A program made the translations under genes and the position numbers. Under the pieces are notes generated by a model that saw only the letters and a list, made by a program, of their open reading frames with translations, was not told where the DNA came from and did not search any database. DNA of 64,000 nucleotides from CAVZVW01 sp963778845 (GTDB lineage: Bacteria; Actinomycetota; Actinomycetes; Actinomycetales; Kineosporiaceae), in contig CAVZVW010000005.1 of assembly GCA_963778845.1 (NCBI GenBank), positions 186,001-250,000 of the forward strand, written 5' to 3'. Of the stretch, positions 51,469-62,200 are shown piece by piece; the first letter of the stretch is position 1; every line of letters begins with the position of its first letter.

Positions 51469-53131
51469 TCAACGGCCCAGGAGGTCGCGCAGACCGGGTG
51501 GGAGCTCGACCGATGCGGGGTCGGTCCCGACCGCTGGACCTGTGCCACCGGTGCCGCCGGCGCCACCGGCACCCGGCCCGAACGCACTTCCGGGTATCGA
51601 CGCCGCAGGCGTCGCCGCACCACCCGCGGGACCCCGCTGGGCGGCGTCCCGCTCCTGCTGCGCACGCTTGGCCGGGTTGCCGCTCTTGGCCTTGCCCTTG
51701 CGCGGCGGGGGCGCGGTGCGGCCCCGGGACTTCTTGCCCCCGGCGCCCATGCCGGGCATCCCCGACAGCCCGGGCACGCCGAGCCCGCGGCGCATCTGGC
51801 GCATGACCTTCTGGGCTTCGGTGAACCGCTCGAGCAGCTGGTTGATCTCGGCGACCTCGGTGCCGGAGCCGCGCGCGATGCGCAGGCGTCTCGAACCGTT
51901 GAGGATCCGAGGCTGGCGCCGTTCCTGCGGCGTCATCGACTTGATGATCGCCTCGATCCGGTCCATCTCTCGCTCGTCGAAGCTGTCCAGCTGCTCACGG
52001 AGCTCGCCCATGCCGGGCAGCATCCCCAGCATCTTCTTCAGCGAGCCCATCGAGCGCAGCGCAGAGACCTGGGCGAGGAAGTCCTCGAGGGTGAAGTCCT
52101 CGTCGGCGGCGAGCTTGGCCGCCATCCTCTCGGCCTGGTCGGCGTCGAACGCCTTCTCGGCCTGCTCGATGAGGGTGAGGACGTCACCCATGTCGAGGAT
52201 GCGCGAGGCCATGCGGTCGGGGTGGAAGAGCTCGAACTCGTCGAGCTTCTCCCCGGTCGATGCGAACATCACCGGTCGCTGCGTGACACCGACGACGGAC
52301 AGCGCTGCGCCGCCTCGGGCGTCGCCGTCCAGCTTGGACAGCACCACGCCCGTGAAGCCGACGCCGTCGAGGAAGGCCTGCGCCGTGGTCACGGCGTCCT
52401 GGCCGATCATGGCGTCGACCACGAAGAGGATCTCGTCGGGGGACGTCGCGTCACGGATGTCGGCGGCCTGCTGCATCATCTGGGCGTCGACGCCGAGGCG
52501 GCCGGCCGTGTCGATGACGACCACGTCGTGCTGCTTCTCGCGGGCGAAGGCGACACCTTGGCGGGCGACGGCCACCGGGTCGCCGGCTCCCTGGGGCGAG
52601 GCGGCGCCCGTCCCGGCTGAGACTGCGACTGACGTCATGCCCGGGTGCGGGGCGAAGACGGCGACGCCCGCCCGCTCGCCGACCAGGCGCAGCTGGTCGA
52701 CGGCGTTGGGTCGCTGCAGGTCGCAGGCCACCAGCAGCGGGGCGTGCCCCTGCTCCTTGAGCCAACGACCGAGCTTTCCGGCCAGCGTGGTCTTGCCCGC
52801 GCCCTGCAGACCCGCCAGCAGGATGACGGTCGGCGGGTGTCTTGGCCAGGCGGATCCGGCGGGTCTGCCCGCCGAGCACGGTCACGAGCTCCTCGTGCAC
52901 GATCTTGACGACCTGCTGGGCGGGGTTGAGCGCCTGGGACACCTCCACGCCCAGGGCCCGGGTGCGGATGTCGGCGGTGAAGCGGCGGACGACGGGCAGC
53001 GCGACGTCGGCGTCGAGGAGGGCGCGCCGGATCTCGCGGATCGTGGCGTCCACGTCCGCCTCGGACAGCCGGCCCTTGCCGCGGAGGTTCTTGAACGTGG
53101 CCGTCAGGCGATCGGACAGGGTCGCGAACAC
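51469..53131 (-). CDS. ffh: Signal recognition particle protein Ffh (frameshifted in this sequence)
   Basis: About 553 residues once corrected. N domain VFATLSDRLTATFKNLRGKG; G domain with LAGLQGAGKTTLAGKLG (P-loop), VVIDTAGRLGVDAQ and VLSKLDGDARGGAAL; Met-rich M domain with MKKLGMLPGMGELRE-like sequence (SLKKMLGMLPGMGELREQLD). One extra base near 52834-52838 breaks the frame just before the P-loop: upstream RIRLAKTP, downstream PTVILLAG. Ffh is essential for membrane-protein targeting, so the shift is probably a sequence error. A 50-residue Gly/Ala/Thr tail follows the M domain. GTG 53131. Confidence 0.94.
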
Positions 53132-53175
53132 GTGGTCGTCCTCATCGGGGTCGGTGGCGAGAGCGCCGCACCAGC

Positions 53176-55662
53176 CTACGACGACGGGAGCTGGCCGGCG
53201 TCCACCAGCGCGGCCACCGCCTGCGCGACGCGAGGCGGGGAGAGGACGCCACCAGCGAGCTCGCGAAGATAGAGGACGTCGACCGCCTGGCCCGCGTGCG
53301 TGGCGACATGAGCCGAGCGCAGGTCGACGCCGAGCCCGGCCAGCGCCCTGCCGACCGCGTGCAGCAGCCCTGGCCGGTCGGCGGCGCGGACCTCGAGGAC
53401 CGTCGCCTCGGCCGAGGCACCGGGCAGCAGCACCACCCGTGGTCGCTGCGGCGCCGTCGAGGGCGCCCGGTAGCCCGCGTCGCGGCGCACCAGCCGGTCC
53501 AGCACCGAACGGTCGCCCTCGGCCAGCCGGCGCAGGCTGGTCTCCAGCGTCTGCGCCGACGGCAGCTCCGCCCCGAGGTTGTCCACCCACCAGGTGTCCA
53601 CGGCGACGTCGCCGGAGCCTCGGCCGACGCCTGGGACGTGGGACGGCGCGGCGCCGGGTGCGGGCACCGTGCGGACCAGCGCCGAGCGCACCGACAGCCG
53701 GAACGCGGCGAGGACGCCCGCGACGTCGCCGAACAGGCCCGGCCGGTCGGCGGCGACCACGGTCACGGCGTACATGTCGTCGAACCTCGCGATGGTGACC
53801 CGCGGACGGCCGTCGGCGCACGCCGCGACCACCAGCCCCTCCTCCAGCACACCGATCGCTGCCGGGCCGGGCGGCGACTCACCGCGCAGCACGGTGCGGG
53901 CACGCGCCACGAGGTCGGCGACCAGCCTCGCCCGCCACGCCGACCACGCGGCGGGCCCGGCAGCCTCGGCGTCGCACTCGGTGAGCGCGTGCAGCAGGTC
54001 CAGCACGTCGGCGCGACCGTCCACCGCGCTGACGAGGGCCTCGACCGTCCTCGGGTCGTCGGGGTCGCGACGCGTCGCGAGCTCGACCAGCGTGAGGTGC
54101 TGGCGCACCAGCCGCTCCACCGTCTCGCAGTCGTTCGACGCGAACCCCATGCGGTGCATGGCCCGAGAAGCCAGCGGCCCTCCCACGCGGGAGTGGTCGA
54201 GGGCCCCGGGCAGCTTCCCGACGTCGTGCAGCAGCGCTGCGAGCAGCAGGAGGTCCGGCCGGTGGACGGCGCGCAGGTGACCCGATGCGGTCGCGACCGC
54301 CTCGATGCTGTGGCGGTCGACGGTGTGGCGGTGCACGGGGTTGCGCTGCGGCCGGTTGCGCACCCCTGCCCACTCCGGCAGCCACCGGGTGACCAGCCCG
54401 GCCAGGTCCAGGGACTCCCACACGCCGACGAGCGCCGGGCCGCCGGCGAGCATCTCGACCAACGCCTCTCGGGCCGCGCGCCGGCCACGGCTCGGGCAGC
54501 GGCGGGCAGTCGGCGGCGAGGTGGGCCACGGTGACGGGCGAGAGGGGCAACCCGGCCCGGACGGCGGTGGCAGCAGCGCGCAACGGCAGCACGGCGTCGA
54601 GTCGGGATGGACCCCGACGCCGAGCACCACCTCGCCGTCGTGCTCGACCAGGCCGTGCCCGAGCGGGCGCAGGCGGGGACGCCGAGGGCCGGGCCGCAGC
54701 CGCCGCGCGGGCACCGCCATGCGCGCCCGCCGCACGGTCGTGTCCACCGCGTGGGCGATCGTGCGCGCGGCCGCGCTGACCTGCGAGAGCAGGGTGTCGG
54801 CGTCCTCCACGGCGAGGGTGGCGGCGACGGCGTCCTGGTCGGCCAGCAGGAGCCGGTCCATCGCGCGGCCGGTCACGCAGTGGAGGGCGTCGCGGATGTC
54901 GAGCAGCCGCTCGTGCGCCCGGTCGACGTCGCCGTGCGGTCGGTCGGTGATCCAGCTCGCCGCCAGCGCGCGCAGGAGCGTGACGTCGCGCAGGCCCCCG
55001 CGGGACTCCTTGAGGTCCGGCTCCAGCAGGTGCGCGGCCTCCCCGTAGCGCGAGCCGCGCTCGCTGAGGGAGTCCAGCACCATCGGCCAGCCGAGGCCGG
55101 ATCCCGGTGCGCCAGTCGGCGAGGAGCTGGGCGCGCAGCCGCGACGACGAGGTCGGCGTCGCCGGCCAGGCTGCGCAGGTCGAGCAGCCCCACCGCCGCC
55201 GCCAGGTCGGTGGACGGAGACGTCGCGGCACTGCGCGGGCGTGCGCACCGAGTGGTCCAGGCGCAGGCCCGCGTCCCACAGCGGGTACCAGAGCCGGTCG
55301 GCCAGCGCGGCGACCTGCTCGCTCGCGCGCGCCCGGCCGTCGTGCAGGAGCACGAGGTCGAGGTCGCTGGCCGGGCCGGGGTCGCCCCTGGCGAGGCTGC
55401 CGACCACGGCGAGCGCCACCCCCGGCGGTTCCCCACCCAGCGGCTCGACCGCCTTCGCCCAGGCACTCGCGAGGGCACGCTCGACGAGCTCGGTGACCGC
55501 GCGCCGACGGTCCGGCCCGGCGAGGCCGGACCGGACCGCCAGCGCCAGCCGGTCCCTTCGCAGGTCCACCACGGGGCCCCCCTGGGGGGGCTGCGGGAGG
55601 GCCTCGACCGTGCCGGCGTCCCCGCCGGGACGCGTGCCGGCGTCGCCGCCGGGGTGACTCAC
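53176..55662 (-). CDS. glnD: PII uridylyl/adenylyltransferase GlnD (five indels in this sequence)
   Basis: About 827 residues once corrected. Nucleotidyltransferase motif AVVGSLARGDPGPASDLDLV; LLEPDLKESRGGLRDVTLLR; HD domain LLLLAALLHDVGKLPGALDH; two ACT domains (VTVVAADRPGLFGDVAGVLA and LEVRAADRPGLLHAVGRALA). It modifies the PII protein according to glutamine level. Frame breaks lie near 55213-55217, 55137-55142, 55088-55102, 54604-54607 and 54471-54477; four are extra bases and one a missing base, and all segments join into one protein. The start overlaps glnK by four bases (GTGA). Genuine decay cannot be excluded. Confidence 0.88.
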   Translation of the reverse strand: MSHPGGDAGTRPGGDAGTVEALPQPPQGGPVVDLRRDRLALAVRSGLAGPDRRRAVTELVERALASAWAKAVEPLGGEPPGVALAVVGSLARGDPGPASDLDLVLLHDGRARASEQVAALADRLWYPLWDAGLRLDHSVRTPAQCRDVSVHRPGGGGGAARPAQPGRRRRPRRRGCAPSSSPTGAPGSGLGWPMVLDSLSERGSRYGEAAHLLEPDLKESRGGLRDVTLLRALAASWITDRPHGDVDRAHERLLDIRDALHCVTGRAMDRLLLADQDAVAATLAVEDADTLLSQVSAAARTIAHAVDTTVRRARMAVPARRLRPGPRRPRLRPLGHGLVEHDGEVVLGVGVHPDSTPCCRCALLPPPSGPGCPSRPSPWPTSPPTARRCPSRGRRAAREALVEMLAGGPALVGVWESLDLAGLVTRWLPEWAGVRNRPQRNPVHRHTVDRHSIEAVATASGHLRAVHRPDLLLLAALLHDVGKLPGALDHSRVGGPLASRAMHRMGFASNDCETVERLVRQHLTLVELATRRDPDDPRTVEALVSAVDGRADVLDLLHALTECDAEAAGPAAWSAWRARLVADLVARARTVLRGESPPGPAAIGVLEEGLVVAACADGRPRVTIARFDDMYAVTVVAADRPGLFGDVAGVLAAFRLSVRSALVRTVPAPGAAPSHVPGVGRGSGDVAVDTWWVDNLGAELPSAQTLETSLRRLAEGDRSVLDRLVRRDAGYRAPSTAPQRPRVVLLPGASAEATVLEVRAADRPGLLHAVGRALAGLGVDLRSAHVATHAGQAVDVLYLRELAGGVLSPPRVAQAVAALVDAGQLPSS

Positions 55663-55998
55663 AGGGCGTCGGCCCCGCGCTCTCCGGTACGGACCCGGAC
55701 GACGTCCTCGACGGGGACCACCCACACCTTGCCGTCGCCGATGCGCCCGGTCTGAGCGCTCTTGACGATGACCTCGACGACGTCGGAGGCGTCGTCCTCG
55801 TCGACGATGCACCTCGACGCGCACCTTCGGCACCAGGTCCACGGTGTACTCCGCGCCCCGGTAGACCTCGGTGTGACCGCGCTGGCGGCCGTAGCCGCTG
55901 GCCTCGCTGACGGTCATGCCCTGAACGCCGAAGGCCTCCAGGGCCGCCTTCACCTCGTCGAGCTTGTGCGGCTTGATCACCGCCGTGACGAGCTTCAC
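55659..55998 (-). CDS. glnK: Nitrogen regulatory PII protein GlnK (frameshifted in this sequence)
   Basis: 112 residues once corrected, the PII size. MKLVTAVIKPHKLDEVKAAL (GTG start), SEASGYGRQRGHTEVYRGAE then Tyr, the T-loop tyrosine modified by GlnD. One extra base near 55807-55812 breaks VRVEV; after removal it continues IVDEDDASDVVEVIVKSAQT then GRIGDGKVWVVPVEDVVRVR. It should block the Amt channel when nitrogen is plentiful. It overlaps amt and glnD by four bases on each side. Confidence 0.93.
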
Positions 55999-57322
55999 AC
56001 CGACACCTCCTCAGACTTCTTGACCGCAGAGGCGGTCGGGGCGTGGTGCCCCCCCGTGATGGGGCCGACCTCGTAGGCCGTCTCGGCGTGCAGGTTGATG
56101 TCCAGACCCTCGACCTCGACCTCTTCGCTGACCCGCAGGCCGCCGAAGGCGAGGCTGACGAGCTTCGCGATCACCAGCGTGGCGACGAACGAGTACGTCA
56201 CGGAGGCCCCGACCGCGGCCGCCTGCTTGCCGAGAAGGGTGAACCCTCCTCCGTAGACCAGGCCGTCGGCGCCCAGGGCGTTGAACGCGGAGCTGCCCAG
56301 GATGCCGATCAGCAGGGCGCCGAGGACGCCGCCCACGAGGTGCACGCCGACCACGTCGAGCGCGTCGTCGAAGCCGAACCTGAACTTCAGCGCCGTCGCG
56401 AGGCAGCAGACCACGCCGGCCACGAGGCCGAGGATGATCGAGCCGACCGGGGTGACGAAGCCGGCCGCGGGGGTGATCGCCACCAGACCGGCGACGGCAC
56501 CGGACGCCGCACCCAGCGTGGTCGGGTGACCGTCGCGGATCTTCTCGCAGATCACCCAGCCCAGCATGGCGGCCGCGGTCGCCGTGTTCGTGGTCGTGAA
56601 GGCCACCGAGGCGAGGCCGTTGGCCGCCAGCGCCGACCCGGCGTTGAAGCCGAACCAGCCGAACCACAGCAGGCCGGCGCCGAGCAGCACGAACGGCAGG
56701 TTGTGCGGGCGGAACGGGCTCCTTCGGCCAGCCCTTGCGCTTGCCGAGCACGATGGCCAGCGCCAGGCCCGCGGCACCGGCGTTGGCGTGCACCACCGTG
56801 CCGCCGGCGAAGTCCTCAGCGCCGAGCTTGAACAGCCAGCCCGTCGGTGCCCACACCCAGTGCGCGATGGGGGCGTAGACCAGGAGCGACCACAGCACGA
56901 TGATCGTGACGAACGGCGCGAACTTCATCCGGTCGGCGATCGACCCGGTGAACAGGGCCGGCGTGATCACCGCGAACATCAGCTGGAACATCGAGAACAC
57001 CAGGATGGGGATGGTGAGCACCGCCCCGGAGTTCAGCGGGGTGTTGGACGCGGTGTTCGACAGGCCGGCGTAGTGCAGGTCGCCGATGAGGGGGCCTCCC
57101 GCGCCGAACGCGAGGCTGAACTGGGCGATCACCCAGACCAGGCTGACGATGCCGATGGTGATGTAGTTCTGCATGAGCATCGTCGAGGACGTTCTTGCCG
57201 CGAACCATGCCGCCGTAGAAGAAGGCGAGGCCGGGGGTCATGAGCAGGACGAGGGCGGCGCTCGTCAGGACCCAGGCGGTGTCCCCGCTGTTGATCTCGT
57301 AGTAGTTCGATGCAGCGATCAC
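55995..57322 (-). CDS. amt: Ammonium transporter Amt (two frameshifts in this sequence)
   Basis: About 441 residues once corrected. VIAASNYYEINSGDTAWVLT, MTPGLAFFYGGMVRGKNVL; after an extra base at 57181-57185, MLMQNYITIGIVSLVWVIAQ; GTVVHANAGAAGLALAIVLG; after another extra base near 56715-56719, PFRPHNLPFVLLGAGLLWFG, then FNAGSALAANGLASVAFTTT and FGFDDALDVVGVHLVGGVLG. Eleven or so membrane helices form the NH3/NH4+ channel. GTG 57322 starts the amt-glnK-glnD operon; a GlnR-like box lies 120-157 bases upstream. Confidence 0.93.
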
Positions 57323-57768
57323 TGGCGACTCCCTGGAAGGAGGGCGAGCCGCGGCCGGAGCTGCGGGCCCCGGGACCGGCGGACACAGGAGGTTCGGACC
57401 CGCAGCGTCGGGGGACCGCTGCACACACTCCCGGCGCGGGGTTTCGCCGGAGCGCCGCGTCGGTTTCCTTCCGGTGACGTCGCCCTCGCTCGTGTGAACT
57501 CTGCGTTAACTGCGACGACGGCCACCGAGGCCGGGCGCCGCGCCCGGCTCGAGCGAGCTGTCAGGCGCCCATGATCGCCACCCCGGCGCCACAACCCGCC
57601 ACGGAAGGCCCGACACGCCGCCCCGGCCGGACTTATGGCGCTGGGGTGGCGAGCATGAGCTCAGCTGCAACGGGCGACCAGCCTCACGAGCCACAGGGGA
57701 AGGGGGCTCAGCGCCAGCGGAGGTCATCGGCGCACGCGGTCGGTCGACGCGTGGGCCCCGCTCGCGGC
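57323..57768. other. 446-bp region between amt and ftsY
   Basis: This region carries the promoter of the minus-strand amt operon, including the GlnR-like sites, and the end of the ftsY transcript. No gene-like frame with a ribosome site or family similarity was found. Confidence 0.6.
57442..57479 (-). promoter_or_regulatory. GlnR-type operator upstream of amt-glnK-glnD
   Basis: On the minus strand GTCAC (57479-57475), six bases, then GAAAC (57468-57464) matches the actinobacterial GlnR consensus gTnAc-n6-GaAAc. A second GAAAC (57446-57442) lies exactly 22 bases further, the normal repeat distance; its partner half-site is degenerate. GlnR activates amt-glnK-glnD under nitrogen limitation in streptomycetes. 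Confidence 0.7.
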
Positions 57769-58980
57769 CTACGCCAGAAGGGCGTCCACGAAGGCCTCGG
57801 GCTCGAAGGGAGCCAGGTCGTCGGGGCCCTCTCCCAGCCCCACGAGCTTCACGGGGACACCGAGCGCGCGCTGGACCGCCACCACGATGCCGCCCTTGGC
57901 GGTGCCGTCGAGCTTGGTCAGCACGATCCCCGTGACGTCGACCACCTCGGCGAACACCCGGGCCTGCTGCAGACCGTTCTGACCCGTCGTCGCGTCGAGC
58001 ACGAGCAGTACCTCGTCGACCGGCCCGTGCCGCTCCAGCACGCGCTTGACCTTGCCCAGCTCGTCCATCAGGCCGACCTTGTTCTGCAGCCGGCCGGCGG
58101 TGTCCACCAGTACGACGTCCGCCTCGAGCTCGATGCCCGCCTTGACAGCGTCGAACGCCACCGCGGCGGGGTCGGCGCCGTCCCGCTCGCTGCGCACGGT
58201 GGGAACCCCGACCCGGTCCCCCCACGTGGCCAGCTGCGCGGCTGCCGCGGCCCGGAACGTGTCCGCCGCGCCGAGCACCACGTCCTTGTCCTCGGCGACG
58301 AGCACCCTCGCGAGCTTGCCCACGGTGGTGGTCTTGCCGGTCCCGTTCACCCCGACCACGAGGACAACCGCCGGGCGGTCGTCGTGCCGCTGGACGGCGA
58401 GTGTCCGGTCCATGTCCGGCCCGACGAGCGCGAGCAGCTCCTCGCGCAGCATGGCCCGGATGGCGGCCGGGTCCGCCGTCCCCAGCACCGCCACCCGGGT
58501 GCGCAACCGCTGGACGAGCTCCGCGGTCGGCTCGACGCCGAGGTCGGCCAGCAGCAGGGTCTCCTCCACCGCGTCCCACGTGCCCGCGTCGAGCCGCTCT
58601 CGGGACAGCAGCCCGAGAAGGCCTTGCCCGAGTGCGGAGTTGGAGCGCGCCAGACGCTCGCGCAGCCGGACCAGGCGACCGACCACGGGTGCGGGGCGCT
58701 CGAGCGTGACCAGCCCGGCACCGGACGGACCGTCGCCCGAGGCTGACGGGCCGCGGGACGGCGCGCCCGGCGGCGCGAGGGTGGGCGAGGCCGCCTCGTC
58801 GTCGGCTCCCCCGACGTCCGTCGTCGGGCCGGCGGGTGCGCCGGGCGCGTGCCGCACGACGGTGGGGGCACTGCGCGTGCGGTCGGGACGGCGCGTGCTG
58901 CGCAGCAGCGCCACCGCACCACCGGCGATGACCAGCACCGCGACGACGGCGAGGACGACGAACAGCTGGGACGCGCTCAT
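57769..58980 (-). CDS. ftsY: Signal recognition particle receptor FtsY
   Basis: 403 residues, intact. An N-terminal membrane helix (QLFVVLAVVAVLVIAGGAVA), an acidic/Pro linker, then the NG domain: LVVGVNGTGKTTTVGKLARV (P-loop), VVLVDTAGRLQNKVGLMDEL, VLTKLDGTAKGGIVVAVQRA and LVGLGEGPDDLAPFEPEAFV. It docks the SRP-ribosome complex at the membrane. It follows a small membrane protein gene by a few bases, downstream of smc. Confidence 0.96.
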   Translation of the reverse strand: MSASQLFVVLAVVAVLVIAGGAVALLRSTRRPDRTRSAPTVVRHAPGAPAGPTTDVGGADDEAASPTLAPPGAPSRGPSASGDGPSGAGLVTLERPAPVVGRLVRLRERLARSNSALGQGLLGLLSRERLDAGTWDAVEETLLLADLGVEPTAELVQRLRTRVAVLGTADPAAIRAMLREELLALVGPDMDRTLAVQRHDDRPAVVLVVGVNGTGKTTTVGKLARVLVAEDKDVVLGAADTFRAAAAAQLATWGDRVGVPTVRSERDGADPAAVAFDAVKAGIELEADVVLVDTAGRLQNKVGLMDELGKVKRVLERHGPVDEVLLVLDATTGQNGLQQARVFAEVVDVTGIVLTKLDGTAKGGIVVAVQRALGVPVKLVGLGEGPDDLAPFEPEAFVDALLA

Positions 58981-58983
58981 CTG

Positions 58984-59202
58984 TCAGGCCTTGGGGGCCA
59001 TCAGGGCGGACAGGGCGGCCTGGACGGCGTCCAGCCCGGTCTCGAGCCAACCGCGAAGACGTCGCCCGACCCGCCGCGCCCGCTTCTCGCCGTCCGGAGT
59101 CAGCACGCGCGAGCCCTCACGCAGATGCGGAACCGCAACAGCGATGAGCACCGCCACCCCGACGAGCGTGCACGTCAGCAGACCGATCAGGAGCGCATTC
59201 AC
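58984..59202 (-). CDS. Small single-span membrane protein of unknown function
   Basis: 72 residues. MNALLIGLLTCTLVGVAVLI is a hydrophobic anchor, followed by a basic soluble part (GEKRARRVGRRLRGWLETGL). GGGGGGTGA directly precedes the ATG. It sits between smc and ftsY, three bases before ftsY, so it is probably co-transcribed. I do not recognise a family. Confidence 0.65.
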   Translation of the reverse strand: MNALLIGLLTCTLVGVAVLIAVAVPHLREGSRVLTPDGEKRARRVGRRLRGWLETGLDAVQAALSALMAPKA

Positions 59203-59260
59203 CCCCCTACCGTGCCCGATCCCAGCGCCAGCACCAACTCCGGTCCCGCGGGGGGCCTGG

Positions 59261-62200
59261 TCAGGCCGGCTGGTCCTCGCGCATCCGCTGGCTGATGACC
59301 GTCGTCACTCCGTCGCCCCGCATCGTCACCCCGTACAGCGAGTCGGCCACCTCCATGGTCCGCTTCTGGTGCGTGATCACGATGAGCTGGGAGGCGTCCC
59401 GCAGCTCCTCCAGCACCGTCAGCAGGCGCCCCAGGTTGGTGTCGTCGAGCGCGGCCTCGACCTCGTCGAGGACGTAGAACGGGCTCGGGCGCGCCTTGAA
59501 GATGGCGATCAGCAGGGCGACCGCCGTCAGTGACCGCTCCCCGCCCGACAGCAGGGACAGGCGCTTGACCTTCTTGCCCGGCGGCCGCGCCTCGACGTCC
59601 AGGCCTGTGGCGAGCATGTCGGAGGGGTCGGTGAGGACCAGGCGGCCCTCCCCGCCGGGGAACAGCCGCGGGAAGATCGCCTCGAACTCGCGTGCAGTGT
59701 CGTAGAAGGCCTGCGTGAACACCTGCTCCACCCGCTCGTCGACCTCTCGGACGATGTCGAGCAGGTCGCGACGGCTGGCCTTGAGATCCTCCAGCTGCGC
59801 AGTGAGGAACTTGTGCCGCTCCTCCAGCGCTGCGAACTCCTCCAGCGCGAGCGGGTTCACCGTGCCAAGCAGGGCGAGCGCGCGCTCGGCGGCCCGCCGG
59901 CGCTTGTCCTGTTGCTCGCGCACGTACCGCTGGGGCACCAACGGTTCGGCGCTGTCGGGCTCGCCGGGGGCCGGCGCGCTGGGCGGTACCGGCGCATGGG
60001 GACCGTACTCCTCGACGAGCACGTCAGGGTCGATCCCCAGCTCCTCGAGGCTGCGCTCGCGCAGCACGTCGATGCGCATGCGCTGCTCGGCGCGGGCCAC
60101 GTCGTCCCGGTGCACGGAGTCGGTGAGGCGGGACTGCTCCTGCACCAGGGTCTCGACGAGCTTGCGCACCGACACGAGCTCGCGCTCCTGCTGCGCGCGC
60201 CGGCCGTCCGCGGCCACGCGCAGCTGGTCGGCGCGCACGAGCGCGGTGTCCAGCAGCACGAGCGCGTACTGGGCCCCCGCATGCACCGCTCGGGCGGTCT
60301 CCGACTGCCTGCGGCGGCGCTCCTCCCGGGCTGAGGCCTGCGCACGCGCCTGCCGCTCCCCCGCCGCCGCGGTCTCGAGGGTCTCCGCCCGGCCGGCCAG
60401 CGCGCGCACGCGTTCCTCACTCGTGCGCAACCCCAGGCGAGCCTCCATCTCGGCCGCGCGCGCCTGTGAGGCCGCCGCCGCGAGCCGGTCGCGCTCGGCT
60501 GTCGACGGCTCGTCCTCCTCCTCCGACGGCTCCTGCTGCGCAGCGGCAAGCCTGGTCTCCAGACCGGCCACCGCCTCTGCGTCCAGCGCCAGAGCCTGCT
60601 GCTTGGCTTCCAGCTGCTTGCGCTGCCTGTCGGCCTCGGCCCGAGCCCCCCGCGCGGTGGAGCCCAGCCGGCCGAGCTGCTCGGCGACCGCGGCGAGCCT
60701 GGCGTCGGACTCGTGCAGCCGCTCCAGGGCGGCGGCGACCGCGGCGGCGGCCTCCTCGCGGCGGGCCCGCGTCGCGTGCAGGGCGAAGCGAGCCTGCTCG
60801 ACGCGGTGGGCAGCCGCCTCCACCTGCACGTCGGCCTCGTCGACGGCGGACTGCACCTCGAGCAGCGACGGCGCGGAGGCCGACCCGCCGTGCACCAGGT
60901 CGGCCGAGTAGACGTCGCCGGCGAAGGTCACCGCTCGGACGTCCGGGCTGCGCTCCACCAGCGCGCGCGCGTCATGGTCGTCGCCGACGACGGCTACCCG
61001 GTCCAGCAGCCGGTCCAGTCGGGCGTGCAGCTCGGTGGGCGCACCCACGAGGTCGCGGGCCCAGCGGCCGCCGGGCGGCAACGGGGGCCAGCCCGAGCGC
61101 TCGACGGGAGCGTTGACCGGGCCGCGTGCGAGCACCATCGACGCGCGGCCGGCGTCCTCCGCCCGCAGCAGGGCGAGGGCGGCCTGAGCGCTGTCGAACC
61201 CCTCGACGGCAACGGCGTCCGCGGCGGTCCCGAGCGCCGCGGCGACAGCGCTCTCATGCCCGGCCTCCACCTGCAGCAGCGCGGCGAGGGAGCCGAGCAC
61301 CCCCGAGACCCGTGCGTCGGCGGCGAGCACCAAGCCCGAGCCGTCCTTGCGGCGCAGCCCGAGCTCGAGTGCCTCACGTCGCGCCGTCCACGTGGCCCGG
61401 TCCCGCTCTCCGTCCCGCTCGGCTTGCAGCAACCGCTCGGCCTGCCCCTCGACGTCGGCCAGCCGGGCAGCGGCACGCTCGTGCTCGGCGTCCAGACCCT
61501 GTTCGCCGGCCTCGTGGCCGGCCACCTGGGACTCCAGCGCGGTGAACTCGCTGTGGGCGGACTCGGACCGCTGCTCAGCCTCGGCGATGGCCTCGGCCAG
61601 CCGCTGGGTCTCCTCCCCCACCGCCTCGAGCCGGCTGCGCCGCGCTGCGACCTGCCCGGCCAGGCGAGCAAGCCCTTCGCGGCGGTCGGCGGCAGCGCGG
61701 AGCACGCCCGCCAGGCGGCGCTCCTCCTCACCCTCGGCCTTCTCGGCGGCGTGGCGGGCCTCGACACACTGCTCCAGGGCGTGGCGAGCCGCCTCGATCT
61801 GGCCGGACAGCCCGGCCTCCTGCTCCCTGACGGCGCGCGCCTGCGCCTCCAGCTCCTCGGGGTTGCGCCCCGGAGCGGGCTCGGGTGCCACCTCGGCGAG
61901 GAGCCGCAGCCGGTCGGCGGCCAGTGACGCCGTCCCCCGTACGCGCTCGCGCACGCTGGAGAGGCGGTACCACAGCTCCTGCGCTCGTGCGAGACCCGGA
62001 GCGGCCGAGGCGGCCGCCTCCTCGACGTCGGCCAGGCGACGGCGGCCGGCGTCCAGGTCGCCCTCCACCTCGTCGCGACGCAGTCGCAGGGCCGTCTCGT
62101 CGGCAACCTCGGCCTGCACGGTGGCGAGCAGCTGCACGAGGTCGTCGGCGAGCAGCCGGGAACGGGCGTCGCGCAGGTCGGCCTGCACCACCTGGGCCCG

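Noticed and set aside
48216..51806. 1196-codon open frame on the plus strand
   Set aside because: It runs antisense to the membrane protein and amidohydrolase, has no family similarity, and reflects lack of stops in high-GC DNA.
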